A stretch of 64,000 nt of DNA from Sclerotiophoma versabilis (lineage: Eukaryota; Ascomycota; Dothideomycetes; Pleosporales; Didymellaceae), in contig JAAROD010000087.1 of the NCBI GenBank assembly GCA_012274445.1, positions 806,001 through 870,000 on the forward strand, written 5' to 3'. Positions within the stretch are counted from its first letter, which is position 1, and every line of letters starts with the position of its first letter. The notes below the pieces were generated by a model. That model saw only the letters and a list, made by a program, of their open reading frames with translations. It ran no database searches and was not told the origin of the DNA. Below, piece by piece: positions 1-11,842 of the stretch. The position numbers were made by a program, and so were the translations under genes.

Positions 1-2045
1 AGAAACTACTTTTATATTAATTTTATATATTTATATATTATAGCTAGTTTTATTATACTTTCTATAGTACCTTTAGGTTAGCTTACTCTCTTAAGTATAT
101 ACCTACTTTTTTAGCTTCTTTCTATTACTATACACCCTAAACTTCTTTAGAGCTACTAATTACTACCTATCTCTAACTATTAGAGTTCTTTTCTTCTAAA
201 CCTACTTTCTTTTATATTATTTTTAATATATAGTAGTCTTATTAGCTACTTAAAGCTTACTAATTTTCTATTAGGCTAAAACTAGCTTATAGAATAAAAT
301 TACTTCTCTCTTTATATAGTACTTAAGTATACTTAGAATAAAGTTTAGTAAGCTACTCTACTACTTTTTATACTTCTCTTAAATTAGAGTTAATTATAAT
401 CTAAATTCTAGAGTATTACTAGAGGTTTATAACTACTAAAGCTTACTATTAGTAAGAAGTAGTAGTAATAAAGTCTATAGCTTTATATTAAGAGTTAAAA
501 TAACCTATTCTAGGTTAAAGAAAACTAATCTAGTACTTTAGAACTGTTCTTAGATATTACTAGAAGTAAATACTATATTATAGGCTGCTTTAAAGTATAG
601 AAGAAACTTAGTTTTTATAAAGTAAGTAATCTAGTTATATATTAGTATTTTAGCTTAGTATTTATATACTTTCTTTAAAGAAGTAAAATAACCTATATTA
701 AGTAGCTATAGAAGGTATAATAAGTAAAAAGGTATATATATAGTAATAATCTTATTATTCTTATAGTATAAAATTTAAGTAAGCTATAGCTCTTATAGCT
801 ATTAATAACTAGTAGTTAGTAGGTACTAATAGTATACTTCTTTATATATATATTAAAGTATAATAACTACTTAAGACTAAGCTTATTAGTAGTTTAGCTA
901 TTACTAAAGACTTTAATAACCTAATTCTAAAGTAGGTCTTTCTTCTTATACTAGCTAAAGAGGTAGTAGTATACTTTAAAGATAATAAAGAGTAAAAGAG
1001 CCTATTCTTTTATATTAATACTTTATATAACTATTATCTACTTCTAGTTACTTTACTAAACTATTTTTAGCCTTTTTTATCTTTTTAAAGCTATAATAAA
1101 TACTTTTAAGAAGATCTAGCCTATTATAAAGCCTGTCTTATTAAAGTTATATATATCTTTAATCTAGATACTATACTTAGCTTTAATATTAGCTACTAGG
1201 CTAAACTAGCTCTATATAACTCTAAAATCCTTATAGAAAGCTTACTTATAGTTATACTTATAATTAAACTTTACTTTAAGCTCTAGTTAATACTTAATAG
1301 ATATACTAGGCTAGTTTATACTAATAGAGCCTAGATTATACTTAGTATATAGAGAATTAGCTATAGTAGCTATATCTACTAGCTAGCAGCTAAATTCTTA
1401 CGCGTTTAGCTTAAGTATATACTTAATAATTACTCTATTAGAGCTAAGATAACTAGATTAGATTAATTAGGTTATAAAAGAGTTAATTAAGTTTCTTATT
1501 TTATTCTTATAGTAAAAGAGCGTAACTATATATATATATTTTACCTCTAGGCTAGTTCTAGATTAGAGTAGAGCTAATTAATTATTCTTATCTATTAATC
1601 TAATCTTTCTAATCTACTTATATTACTATTAATAATTATATAATTATTAACCTTTACTATAATATTCTCTCTTCTTATTATTATCTAAACCTTATAAGTT
1701 AAGTATAGAATTACCTTATAAAGGTTATCTAGTATATTAATAGCTTAGTATGCTTTAAGGCACCTTATAGATAGCTACAGCGCATTACTAGAAGAGATTT
1801 ATATTTTATTTAAGAGCTTAAAGCATAAGCTATACCTAAGCTTTCTAAGATATGTTAATAATAGGTTGTTATTAAGATATTAGTATAGAAAGAGTACTTT
1901 AGTAGGGGCTTAGTAAAAGTAGCTTTCTTACCTGTTAGCTTACTTACCTATAGAGTACGTTATGCATATTATATAACTAGTAAGCTACGTAATCTTATAG
2001 GCGCTCTATAGATGCAATATAATAATTAAAGAAAGATAATAGTTA
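1..2045. repeat. AT-rich, RIP-degraded repeat block
   Basis: The sequence is dominated by A and T and very rich in TpA. In the first 300 bases I see one CpA and no TpG, the signature left when C:G to T:A mutation has consumed CpA sites on both strands. No frame stays open for any useful length, so no protein family can be named. CpA and TpG become more frequent from about 1740, and base composition turns normal at about 2045, just before a C20 tract and the 3' end of the Vps34 gene. The left edge lies outside the window. It is most likely a dead transposon, but no terminal repeats or coding remnants could be recognised. Confidence 0.8.
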
Positions 2046-2131
2046 TTTATTAATTCTTAGTTTTAGCTCTTGCTTAGGGAGTTCCTGCATAAGTATACGG
2101 AGGAGCTTCACCTTCTTAGTGTGTCCAGCTG

Positions 2132-2151
2132 CCCCCCCCCCCCCCCCCCCC
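2132..2151. repeat. C20 homopolymer tract
   Basis: Twenty consecutive C residues on the plus strand sit between the AT-rich repeat and the 3' end of the Vps34 gene. It is the longest of three C/G runs in the first 27 kb. Run length may be imprecise because such tracts are error-prone in sequencing. Confidence 0.9.
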
Positions 2152-2293
2152 TTTGAAACGAAAATGGTCAATCGTGGACAGGATTTTGACTGATGATCAT
2201 TAACTCGCCGCGATCTAATCGTTGTCATAGTCTTTCCCTCTTCGCAAGGAACGGAATCCTGGATATTTCGTTGCGCCATGTGGAAATCCCGCT

Positions 2294-5087
2294 CTACTTC
2301 CGCCAATACGTCTGCACAAATTCATGCGCCCAGTCGATAACGCCTGCTTTCCAATCACCCATACTCTCCTCCACGAGTCGCTCAAACATCTCTGCTGCCT
2401 CACCCTCGCTCTTGCCTATCCACATCCGCTCCTGGACCTTGCGTACACTACCTTCCCTTTCGACTTTAATGTCGGGGATATTCGCACCCTGCATAAGCGC
2501 AAACAGGTTCAACAGCAGATTGGATGATTTTCGCAATGTGGACCAGGCCGTAAATGCGTATTCCTTGAAGGATAGGTAATTGGGGTGCGTAGCACCGCCC
2601 ATGCCCTCGATCATCTCCCGGCAGAGTTTCATTTGCGGGGCGAAAGGTTTCGGGTCGCGACCTAGGATGTATCCGAAGTCGACATGGAAGAAGGCGCCGG
2701 TGGGTGCGATGAGCAGATTATCGAGATGTCGGTCACCGACGCCAAGGAGGTACGTGATGACGCAGTAACCCGCGCAAGATTTGATGTACGTATCCATTGC
2801 CTCTTTCTTGACACCCAAGTCAGCATGTGGGTCAGGGTTGTTAGCTCGTAGGTAAGCTAGCAGTGAGCCTTTATGTTTCTGGCATGCGGCTGCGATGCTC
2901 ATTGAGGGCACGAATTGGAATGCGCCGGCGGAAGTGGAGGTGGCAAGGATGCGGTAGGGTGTAAGTTTTAGGTCAAGATTCTCCTTGCGCAGGAGTCTGT
3001 CCATGAGCGTGATGATCTGGATTACAAGTTGATCCTGGCGCAAGTCGTCGCCAAATTTGAAGATTATGGGATATTTCTGCCCATGACTGGTGCTGAAGTT
3101 GAGAACTATGGGCAAGAGGGAGGACTTCAGCACGTTGCAGTCCTCAGGATCAATGCCCGTGATGTAGACGGATGGATCTAGTGGAAGGGGCAGATTCTCG
3201 AAGTGTACAAGCTCATTCTTAGGATCAGCTAGAGCCTTCTTGAGGCGTGTAAGTTTTGTGGGCCGATCGCCTCCGCCGAAACGTACGTCTTTTGAGATCT
3301 TAGCCAAGATGGTAAGAAGCTCGCCTTGACGGCGGAAGGTGTTGCGGGTCTCCACGCCCTCAGGTGTCTTCTCAAGCTCCACCATAAAGTCGTATTCGAC
3401 CTTGGCGAAGAGATCACGGTGCTCAGGCTCTTGGTCGGTACTCATGTCGCTGATTTCGACCATCAGGTACCAGTGGAAGAAGTTTCCCAGCGCGAAGCTG
3501 CTTGCCGCTCTAGTGACTAAAAAGCGCGCAAGAGAGGAGTCGTCACCTTCCCCAGCTGCTTCATATTTCAGGGCTTGTACAAGCTGGAGAAGATACAGTT
3601 GCAGCTCTTCGTCGTCCGCCTTCTTCAGGCGTTCGACAGCATAGCTTCGCACTACTGGGTGGTCAAAATGAGGACCAAGCAACTCAAGTGCGTCATCAAC
3701 GTCGATCTCGGCCCATTTGTCGAGCAAAGGAGCAGCTTGACGGGCTTCTCTTGGATTCTTCCAGTTCACGCACTTGACGAATTTGGTCAAGGCACGTTTA
3801 TCGCGAAGCAAGAAGTACCTGAACTTCCATATATCGTCTCTTTCATGTGAGGTGATCTCTTCCAGTGGGCCCTTGGCCATCAATAGATTCAACTTGTCGC
3901 GGACATGGACATTGGGCCTCCTATCTCGGTCCAGCGAATCTGTTTGCTGACTGCGCATGAGCTCTCTATGCTTGTCTTCGGCAGGGTTGACTCTTCTCCC
4001 AATTTCAGGATCATAGATCTTAATGAGTCGGCCAGCGTCAGCATCCCCATAGCCGATACCATCGACGTCAATGCCAGGACCGAACGAGACTTCGGGTGGA
4101 GGGCGCAATCGAATATCTGACTCTGCAGGCAGTCGAAGATCTGAAATAGGTGGTGGTGGGTATTCAACGTCTGTGAAAACAATGGCATGGTCGAAGCGTG
4201 GGAACTCAATATCAAGATAGAACAGCTCGAGATCCTCGCCATTCTCCTTAGTACCGTCACTGCTGCCATTTGTGACTTTCTGACGGCTCAGTGCCGCTGC
4301 TTCGGCCTTCAGAGCGTCGCTTCGTATCTTCATCATCTTCTTATACACAAGGTTATCGAGCCAAGTGTTGGTCGGCAGGTCTCCCATTTCCTGCTTCTTC
4401 AACAAATCTTCCAATCTCTGCATCTCAGCGATCTGCTCATCGACCGTATCCTCCACCGCCGGAGCTTTTCGACTCTTCCGCGCTGGTGGTATCACCGAGG
4501 GTGTTGTGGTATTGGACAAGCCATCTGCTGCCTTGTGGCGATGGATGCGGCATCGCTGCCGGCCCTTCTGCAACGTATTGTCCTTGTCGAACAGGGGTAT
4601 GGTAGTGCCGCCGAAAGGCACAGCGTGCATGTTCGAATCAACGTCTTCGAGAGGAGACAGGTCCCACAGTGTGATAGCGAGCTGAGCAGAGGCAGGAAGG
4701 TTGGCGTAAGTGACGGGTAGCTCGAGCCATTCGTTCCATATGCGTGCGTTTTTGAACGACTTGTAGGCAGTCTGAACAGGGATGGTGAGAGGCTTACTGT
4801 CAGCCCATATCTGCCCTGTCACATACAGCTCAAAGTGGGGACTGATGAGGGAGCATCAGTGACTCGCTCTCTCGCCCGTGCTTGTCACTTACTTGATGTT
4901 GGAAGCTCGGTGCCTAAGGTCTGGCCGCCTTAGCAAGACTGAATAGGGTATCTGCTTCTGGTTTCCGTCTAGACGGTCTCTGCCATCTCTTAGCTGACGT
5001 CTCCCGGTATGGGAAGGAAGCTCACATCTTCACATGCACCGAGAGCTCCGTCAAGTCGAGTGACGTCGCGAAGTTGAAGGCTTCCAT
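2294..5087 (-). CDS. VPS34: Class III phosphatidylinositol 3-kinase Vps34
   Basis: This kinase makes phosphatidylinositol 3-phosphate on endosomes and pre-autophagosomal membranes, working with Vps15 and Vps30/Atg6 in vacuolar sorting and autophagy. Three exons are inferred: 5087-5026, 4979-4893 and 4841-2294, with introns starting GTGAGC and GTAAGT and matching phases, giving about 898 aa, close to the yeast protein. The N-terminal exons encode MEAFNFATSLDL and a stretch containing GNQKQIPYS and RRPDLRHRAS, typical of the Vps34 C2 region. A PIK helical region lies in the middle. The lipid kinase domain fills the C-terminal third: GDDLRQDQ, catalytic-loop GDRHLDN near residue 753, and DFG near residue 770. 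The end (FVQTYWRK) matches the membrane-contacting C-terminal helix. Intron 1 also has an alternative AAG acceptor nine bases upstream in the same frame; the CAG acceptor aligns better with the family. Confidence 0.96.
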
Positions 5088-5462
5088 CGTGAGCGGTGAG
5101 GAAACCGTGCGCTATCGCCGTCCATGGGCATGCAACATCAACAAGCTTCACCGAAAGCTGCGTTGGCACATAAACAGTGCGCCGAGACAGTCTCTCGACT
5201 TTTGGAGTGACGGTCGATCAGATGGGTGGAACGTGGGGTGAGGCTTGAGCTTGCGTGCACGGGTGCACCTGCTGCTCCACTGAGTGCCAGGGGTACGCGT
5301 TCGAGCGCTCCCACGTGAGATGACGCTTCGCACTTTCTTCGCGAAATCGCGCTAAGCAAACGGGCAGCCGCGTCTCGGCCGTCACCTCCGCGTGCGCTGG
5401 GCCTCAACATCGGACATCTATCTTGCTCTTTCTTTGTTTGCACCAACGTGAGACAGCCAATA
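5088..5462. promoter_or_regulatory. Divergent promoter between Vps34 and Nse4
   Basis: This 375-base interval separates the start codons of two oppositely transcribed housekeeping genes and must hold both promoters and 5' leaders. No clear TATA box is seen. It is GC-rich and contains several short open frames that look like chance. Confidence 0.6.
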
Positions 5463-7081
5463 ATGGCGCGTCTCAACACTCATCCTTCAGCGACTCCCCA
5501 GACTCGGGCCTCGACAGTCGACTCATTGTATCGCGACCCCTCGGTAGCGCCTCGCCATGAAAGTGGTGCGCGCGGCTCTACATATTCAGTCATGAGCCCT
5601 TCACAGTCATCTGACAAGGAGAACTTGGACTCGGAATCGCGTGAAAATACACCGCAGCCAGCGAAGCGAAAAGGTCTCAGCAACGCGTCGGGACGCATGC
5701 CTACGCCTGACACAGGGTCAACAAGTGGCGATGCAGGCAGTAAGAGGAGACGGACCGGCAATTACAGCATGAACGGCGCATCAGAGATATACGAAGATGA
5801 AGACGACGAGGAAGAAGAGGGAGAAGGACAAGAAGAAGAGCAGGAGCAGCGAAGGGAGACGACAATGCAGCCGGAGGAAGAGGAGGACAGCCAAAGCAAG
5901 CTTTACAACCCCAATCAAGACCCGGAGAAGCGACGACAAGTTCGTTACCAGCTGCGCGACCACCACCGTCAGCTAGAGGGTGAGTATTCCGGCTTGTTTG
6001 GTGTACAGCGGAAAGCTGACAAGGTTCAGAAAACCGCGGTGCCTTCATTCAATCCAAGAACAATGGCTTGTTCGAGCTGCTCAAAAAGAACAACTCGACA
6101 TTTGGAAAAGTGCGGCAAACTGCAGATGCGACAGTCGACTCGAGATTCCTGGTCACCGCAACTGACATGGCCAACACGAAGCTCCAAAAGAGTTTGCACG
6201 GCAGTGGTGGCGCTGGTATTGATTTGGATCAATTCGTGTCTAAGTGTATATACTTCATGAAGTCTGGTGGTTACAGACACGGCGAAGAAGACGCGCCGGC
6301 GATCGCGGTCGCAGACGACGAAGAGGAGGATACTGGTGATGGTCTTGACTGGGCTCTATTCGGGCGACGAGCTTGCTTCCCAAGCAATAAGCGGCCACCT
6401 ACGTCGAGCTTCCTCCTAGGCCCTTTGTCAGTCCAGAAGAAGGTCAGGACCACGCAACGGCGAGCAACACAAAGAAGAGCGCCGGCTGGCCCTGCGACAA
6501 GACCACAGGAAGTCAAGGAAGGTGACATCACGCGGTCTGAGAACGTCAACCTTACGCACTTGGTCAAGAGCATCAAGTTCAAATTGGAGGAGCACCTGGA
6601 AGCTGCGGCTGACGCCGCCACCGATGAGCTCGACCAGATACCCGAAGACGAGAGAACGGATGAGGATTACTCTGTTGCATTCGCTCGGCATCGCGTTGCC
6701 CAGACGCCGGAAGGGGAGCCTGCAGTTCACTTGTTCGACTTCGCCATCAATCCGCGCGACTTCGGGCAAACAGTCGAAAATCTGTTCTATATTAGTTTTT
6801 TAGTGCGAGAAGGCAACGCCCAGATCGTCAAAGATGATGATGGCCTGCCGTTGCTCGGTGAGTCTCACTAATCAGATTCAACCCCCCACTAACACCTTAC
6901 AGCACCTGCCGCACCACGAGGCGTATCGGAACAACGAGACCAGGGCGCACAGAAACATCAAGCCGTTTTCAGTATCGACTACCCGACTTGGCAGATGTTC
7001 GTAAAAGCGTACGACATCAGGGAGCCGCTGATACCGCACCGCGTACAAGACGAAGACAGTGGTGGTGCACGCTGGTACTGA
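5463..7081 (+). CDS. NSE4: Smc5-Smc6 complex kleisin subunit Nse4
   Basis: Nse4 is the kleisin that bridges the Smc5 and Smc6 heads and, with Nse1 and Nse3, forms the DNA-repair complex. Three exons are inferred: 5463-5979, 6030-6857 and 6903-7081, with GTGAGT donors and CAG acceptors in agreeing phase, giving 507 aa. The first 150 residues are a disordered basic and Ser/Thr-rich tail with an acidic run of Glu and Asp near residues 115-145. The conserved N-terminal kleisin region follows (RYQLRDHHRQL, then LFELLKKNNSTFGKV). The C-terminal Nse4 domain includes FDFAINPRDFGQTVENLFYI and FLVREG, and a short final exon ends in GARWY. The ATG at 5463 is chosen because the open frame upstream starts only with GTG. 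It diverges from Vps34. Confidence 0.92.
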
Positions 7082-8231
7082 ATTTGACTATAGTCTGCGT
7101 CTTCTGCCTCCTTACGTTCTTCACACTTTTCGTTTTTTCCTGGCACGTCCCTTCGGGTCCCGTCTATCACACCGACAAGCGCGGTGGCCGATTTATTTCC
7201 ACGCAATGTGTTCGGCTTATAAGGTATGGCGCACGACTTCTTTGTATGATATCACGACGGGTGGCGTCTTCTTGCGTTTTAGTGCTTCTTTACTTTTGAT
7301 ACCCCAGATCTCATACCCGTCTTATCAAGGCTTTTTATACGCCCGATATTGAGGATTGATGAGCGGCTTTGCATGGAAATACCAGGTACATCACTGATGG
7401 TTGGGACTTTGCTCAATCTTCTTCGGATCATGAATCTTGGGGACGCTTACCAACATTTGTACAGCACACTGAATATGGGAATCACGACCTGTGACAACAT
7501 AGCATAGCATCAGGGAGCTGCGATAGTTGAATTACCCGACCTTTATATCTAGTCATGGCCGTGCTTGCGACTGCTTTCCAGATAAGATGTTAGCCTCTGT
7601 GTCTTACCATAGACTTGAACGGTAGCTCATGATGCGTTCGAGTCATTCCTCGAGTATGCATGCAGACCAACTACCAAGCTTTCCGTTGCGTTTTGCAGAA
7701 GCAAGAAGGAACTTAGGACTGCTAGTGGCCAAGATGCTCTTGACTGCTAATATGAGGGCTGGACTCTAACGAAACTATTCAAGCTCTGCTGATGTCTTAT
7801 TTTTCTTTCCTAATCAGAACTGAGGTCAAAGAGATGACGAAGGTTGTGATGGAGGGACAAATACATATGCTCCCTAAGATGGTGGCTTAACAAGGCGGTC
7901 AGGCATCAGACTGATAGGGCGAGCAGAAATGACGGACAACGGGGGATTGTATTCCAGTTCTGGGGTTCTGGATCACAAATTTAACTTCAGCTTTGAGATC
8001 GGTGTTCGAAACGCTTGCAGACAAACGTGCTTCAGCTGCGCTCTGCGTTACGTGAATCGAAACCATTCATGAAATCAAACACAGCCAGCAACCCACACGT
8101 GAGGCCGGTGATGACACGTGAGAAGATGCACTTTGGACTCATGGTTGAGCGTGGCCTTGACAGCCCTTCCTCTTTTGATACATTGCATGGTTTCAATACC
8201 GATGACTTGACGTGGCACTCCTTACGCAAGC
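7082..8231. other. Intergenic region, no gene seen
   Basis: This 1.15-kb gap lies between the 3' ends of Nse4 and the lectin gene, which converge. Open frames here are short, lack domain resemblance and do not join across plausible introns. It presumably holds both 3' untranslated regions. Confidence 0.6.
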
Positions 8232-9320
8232 TCAGACAAACTCTAGACATCCGTTCCTGTTGCCGATCCTCTCATCAAGATTGAGTGTCCTTGTGTGCCA
8301 CGAAGGACCAAGCTCCGCCACAAGCTCCTGTCCTCCGCGCTCCAATCTTACATTCCTCGCCGAAGCACCAAAGTTGCCTCCACCACGGCTACCGCCACCA
8401 GGTACCTGCAAATTTTGACCAGGCCAAATCTGGTCAGGGTTGGAGATGTTGTTGTGCCGAGCAAGATCCTCGAACGAGCAGTGCGAGAACCTGGCTGCGA
8501 TGGCACGGAGTGTGTCGCCTTGCTGGACGGTGTAAGTTGACGCGCCGTTGCTGCTACCTTGTGACCAACGGAAGCTGCCGTTCTCGTTCTCGATGATTTT
8601 GTTCAGACTAAGAGTGCTGGACTGGTATGAGCCGTCGGTGCGGGCACACTGGGCGTGGAGGTTGTAGTCGCCGTGGACATCGAGGCGAATATCCTTTGAT
8701 GAGGCAGTGAAGTTGCCACCGAAATCGCCGCGGGAGCGCTCGTTACTGCTACTTTGACGCTGCTCGTGGTGTTGGGGTGGTGCGCCACCCTGATGTTGCT
8801 CGTTGTACTTCTTCAGCTCCTCTTGCTGCTTCTCCCACTTCTTCTTCTCATCACGCTCATCTTTCCAGTCTGATACTGCATCTTGTGTCTTGTGTCCTGC
8901 AAAGGCACCAGAGATGGCACCTATAATGGTACCTGCGGTACCGTGACCTGCTCGACCACCTAACTTGTGGCCACCAAAGGCACCTGCGGCACCTCCAGCG
9001 ATACCACCCATGATACCACGGTCCCCCTCTGGGTCACCCTCGCCGCCGTGTTGATTCTGGTAACCCTGGTTATGGGAATTGCGACCCGAATTTGAGGAAT
9101 GTGCTGCAGCAGATGGGTATTGCTGGTACTGAGGAGGCTCTTGACCGTAGCCGCCCTGGCTACCTCCATACTGCTGCTGGCCGTAACTGTTGTTGCCCCC
9201 CTGGTTGTAGAACTCGCTGGCCTCACCACGCGGCTGCTGCTGACTGTAGCCACCGCCGTTGTTGAAGTTGTCCTGGCCATAGCCACCTTGCTGGCCATAG
9301 CCGCCTTGGTTGTAAGACAT
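8232..9320 (-). CDS. Glycine-zipper CVNH lectin with inserted LysM domain
   Basis: An intronless 362-aa protein. Residues 1-95 are a low-complexity Gly/Gln/Tyr/Ser-rich region with repeated GGYGQ. Residues about 100-150 hold a glycine-zipper segment (GGIAGGAAGAFGGHKLGG, then GAISGAFAGHKTQDAV) that could insert into or associate with membranes. A charged Lys/Glu stretch follows. From about residue 200 there is the first half of a cyanovirin-N homology domain (FTASSKDIRLDVHGD), then a LysM module (YTVQQGDTLRAIAARF ... IWPGQNLQVP), then the second CVNH half (FGASARNVRLERGGQEL ... NGCLEFV). A LysM inserted between CVNH halves is the known type III CVNH lectin layout of filamentous fungi. CVNH binds mannose glycans and LysM binds chitin-type GlcNAc polymers. 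No signal peptide is visible, so the location is uncertain. Confidence 0.93.
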   Translation of the reverse strand: MSYNQGGYGQQGGYGQDNFNNGGGYSQQQPRGEASEFYNQGGNNSYGQQQYGGSQGGYGQEPPQYQQYPSAAAHSSNSGRNSHNQGYQNQHGGEGDPEGDRGIMGGIAGGAAGAFGGHKLGGRAGHGTAGTIIGAISGAFAGHKTQDAVSDWKDERDEKKKWEKQQEELKKYNEQHQGGAPPQHHEQRQSSSNERSRGDFGGNFTASSKDIRLDVHGDYNLHAQCARTDGSYQSSTLSLNKIIENENGSFRWSQGSSNGASTYTVQQGDTLRAIAARFSHCSFEDLARHNNISNPDQIWPGQNLQVPGGGSRGGGNFGASARNVRLERGGQELVAELGPSWHTRTLNLDERIGNRNGCLEFV

Positions 9321-9406
9321 ATTGATGGATTGTGGTAGTAGTGGAGGGATCGAAAAGGTATCTAATCTGCAAAATCGCAGCGGACCCTTTCTCGCCGGCC
9401 GATCTG

Positions 9407-9414
9407 TTTATATA
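9407..9414 (-). promoter_or_regulatory. TATA box of the CVNH-LysM gene
   Basis: On the minus strand this reads TATATAAA, about 90 bases upstream of the ATG at 9320. The position and sequence fit a fungal TATA box and support that start. Confidence 0.55.
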
Positions 9415-10455
9415 GTGCCCCTCGTACCCCTTGTGCCCCTCTCTGCCATGTCATCAGACGCGATGTCATCATCAGCATCATACGAAAGTTGTCTCAGCAA
9501 CAGGCCGACACTGCCACTGTCCGCGGCGACTTTGTGGGGTTGAGCTGCGCTCCATCGTCAGATTAAATCCACATCAGCCACACCTTGGCCAATAGGGCAG
9601 ACACTTTGAGACTGAGGTCGCATTCTGCGGTCCGTGCAGCGGAAGAGTCGGCGTGGGCTGTGGTCGAGGCGACAGGGTTCGATATGCAGGGTTTCAGGGG
9701 TGGATCCTAGCGTTATTCTTATTTTTGGCGGTAAGACAAGGAGGCTGTGTCGCTAGTGCACATCCTCTATCTCCAGAAAGGACTTCGTAGCCTTCAACAT
9801 CAACCGCGACATCGATCTGCACAGGTGACGGTGTATGGCAGGCATTGCAAACTTATCTGTGTTGTAGGTAGGTGCATGGCCGATGTAGGGAACAATACAC
9901 GTGCGTGCGGGAGGAAAGACCTTTTGATAACAGTAAAGAATCACAGAGACAAAGAAGGGGATGCTGCTGGGAGCGTTGGGTAAAGGTAGGGTTGTCCTTA
10001 CCCTCGTCGCAGCTTCTTTGTGCATTGTTCATGTCCATCGGGGACTTTCCCATCGTCAACGCCGTCTTTTTACATCTCTCCCCTTTTATCCACTTTACGA
10101 TTTCGCCTACATCGCCATCGTTTGCTAGACCTTTCAGCCACTCTCGCAAGCTCACACCTTGGTATCTCATATGTTCTTTACTTCGATGCAGATCTCTTAC
10201 GCAAAAAGCACCAGTAGGGTCTTGAAAACGTCAAAGATGACCCTGAAACGTGACACCTGAGCGGCCTCGTCAATCAAATTCTATCATCCTCAACCCTGTA
10301 TCTTGGCTCGGGTTCTCGAACAGGATTGAAGTGAGACTCTAGGCCGTCCTATAACTGGCTCGGCAAGCCCTGGACTGGCAAAGTAAAGTATGGCGAGGGT
10401 GCACGACCATTTTCGCAAATGAGTGCTTCACCGCCTATCCCCTTCTGAGCGTCAC
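9415..10455. other. Intergenic region, no gene seen
   Basis: Upstream sequence of the lectin gene (minus strand) and of the 2EXR-type gene (plus strand). Only short overlapping frames are present, none with recognisable domains. Confidence 0.6.
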
Positions 10456-11640
10456 ATGACCGATGCCCTTATCTTGAGCCCAATGCGCACGTTTGCTGTT
10501 TCCAAATACACCAAAACGACAATGGATCTAGACGCTGGAAAACTACTGAGTGCAAGACCTGCATTCGCTCGAATGGATTCACAACAAGACGAATTCGCGT
10601 ATCACAACTTTGAATGCCCACCGTTTGCAACAACGACTCAAACTCCAAACACAAGCCAAGCCAAGGGTCTCAACCTCATCAGCCTTCCCCGAGAGATCAG
10701 AGATCAGATATACTCCTATCTTTACCAACCGCTCCAGTTCAGATGGGAACTCAACAAGCACGACGTACACTGCGTAGCGATCAATGTGCCCAAGGCTCCA
10801 ATTCCAGCTATGCTTCGAACATGCACACGTCTGTACGAAGAGTACCGAGAGTCACAAAATCTACGCACCCTCGCAGCGACAATATCAACAACTCGAGCGA
10901 CAAATCACGAGACTGCCGCGTTAACCGACCTGCAGTGCCACGCCGTCGAAGGACCAGTCATCATGCATGCCGAGCCAGCCCCAATCGAGCATGTTGCAAA
11001 TCTACTTGCATCTATCAGGGTCCTCACCATACTTACCAACAACAAACGATCCATGACCGATGATCCAACGGTATGGAATGAGTTGCGAACCCTTGAATCA
11101 CTGCTCTCTCCCTTCCACCAGACACTTGCTACCATTCGAGTCGGTATCCACCAATGGAAAGATCCATACCCACTACAGATGAACTCTCGGCGCGAAACAA
11201 AAGCGTATACGGACCCGGCCCTGAGCACTTGCAAATTCATGCCGGCCCCAAACACGACTTTCATGGGCAAACCCCTCATACAACAAGCAGCTGGCTACCG
11301 CCTGCAACTTGTTCTCCTGCAACTTCACCCCTCAGATCAAAATGACCTCCTGGAGCGCTTCCACCGACACAAAACTGGCATCTACGTCTACAGCGACGAG
11401 TTACCTCTGCGATCTGCTAAGCATGGGCTGTATTGGAAGGAAGATGAAGTTGTGAAGTCATTTCCGATGAATAGCAGTTGGTTTAATATGCAGAGAGCGA
11501 TAAATCTGAATCTGAGAGATCAATTCGATAAACTTGGGGTTACTGATGCATGGATCCAGGCGGAGTATGGGCCAAATGCCTCAAAGATGATGGAGTGGCA
11601 GGAGAAGATGGGGCCGGGTGTGGTTGAGTGGGAGGTTTGA
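10456..11640 (+). CDS. 2EXR / F-box-like fungal protein of unknown function
   Basis: An intronless 394-aa frame from the first in-frame ATG. Other possible starts are ATGs at 10483 and 10522. Around residues 70-95 it has LNLISLPREIRDQIYSYLYQ, which matches the 2EXR or F-box-like motif (LP.EIR..IY) found in large families of fungal hypothetical proteins. Members with a true F-box recruit targets to SCF ubiquitin ligases, but most fungal relatives are uncharacterised. The rest is hydrophilic, with no transmembrane segment or signal peptide and no further domain that I recognise. It ends in VEWEV. A G16 run lies about 190 bases after the stop. The family is fairly sure from the motif; the biochemical role is unknown. 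Confidence 0.78.
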   Translation: MTDALILSPMRTFAVSKYTKTTMDLDAGKLLSARPAFARMDSQQDEFAYHNFECPPFATTTQTPNTSQAKGLNLISLPREIRDQIYSYLYQPLQFRWELNKHDVHCVAINVPKAPIPAMLRTCTRLYEEYRESQNLRTLAATISTTRATNHETAALTDLQCHAVEGPVIMHAEPAPIEHVANLLASIRVLTILTNNKRSMTDDPTVWNELRTLESLLSPFHQTLATIRVGIHQWKDPYPLQMNSRRETKAYTDPALSTCKFMPAPNTTFMGKPLIQQAAGYRLQLVLLQLHPSDQNDLLERFHRHKTGIYVYSDELPLRSAKHGLYWKEDEVVKSFPMNSSWFNMQRAINLNLRDQFDKLGVTDAWIQAEYGPNASKMMEWQEKMGPGVVEWEV

Positions 11641-11826
11641 TTACTGCTGGTCAGCTAAGGGGTTTTGGAATCATCTGATATTGATAGGTAATGTTGAAGT
11701 ATCGTATACGTTTTCCACGAACTGGTCAAGTCCAACTAGAGATACAATTGTAATCTGCGTGTTTTCAACATCATCCAGCGTTTCGCCACCTTGGAATAGT
11801 ACAAGCCTGCTTTCTCGAGCATATTT

Positions 11827-11842
11827 GGGGGGGGGGGGGGGG
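11827..11842. repeat. G16 homopolymer tract
   Basis: Sixteen consecutive G residues on the plus strand, downstream of the 2EXR-type gene and close to the left border of a gene-free region. Confidence 0.9.

Noticed and set aside
3575..4720. Long plus-strand open frames opposite Vps34
   Set aside because: They are mirror frames of a highly conserved coding exon and show no domains.
7640..7670. A T-loop-like GTTCGAGTC as a sign of a tRNA gene
   Set aside because: No matching acceptor stem, D-arm or anticodon arm could be laid out around it.
10020..10225. Overlapping frames before the 2EXR-type gene as upstream exons
   Set aside because: No donor/acceptor pair joins them in phase to the 2EXR frame, which has its own ATG.
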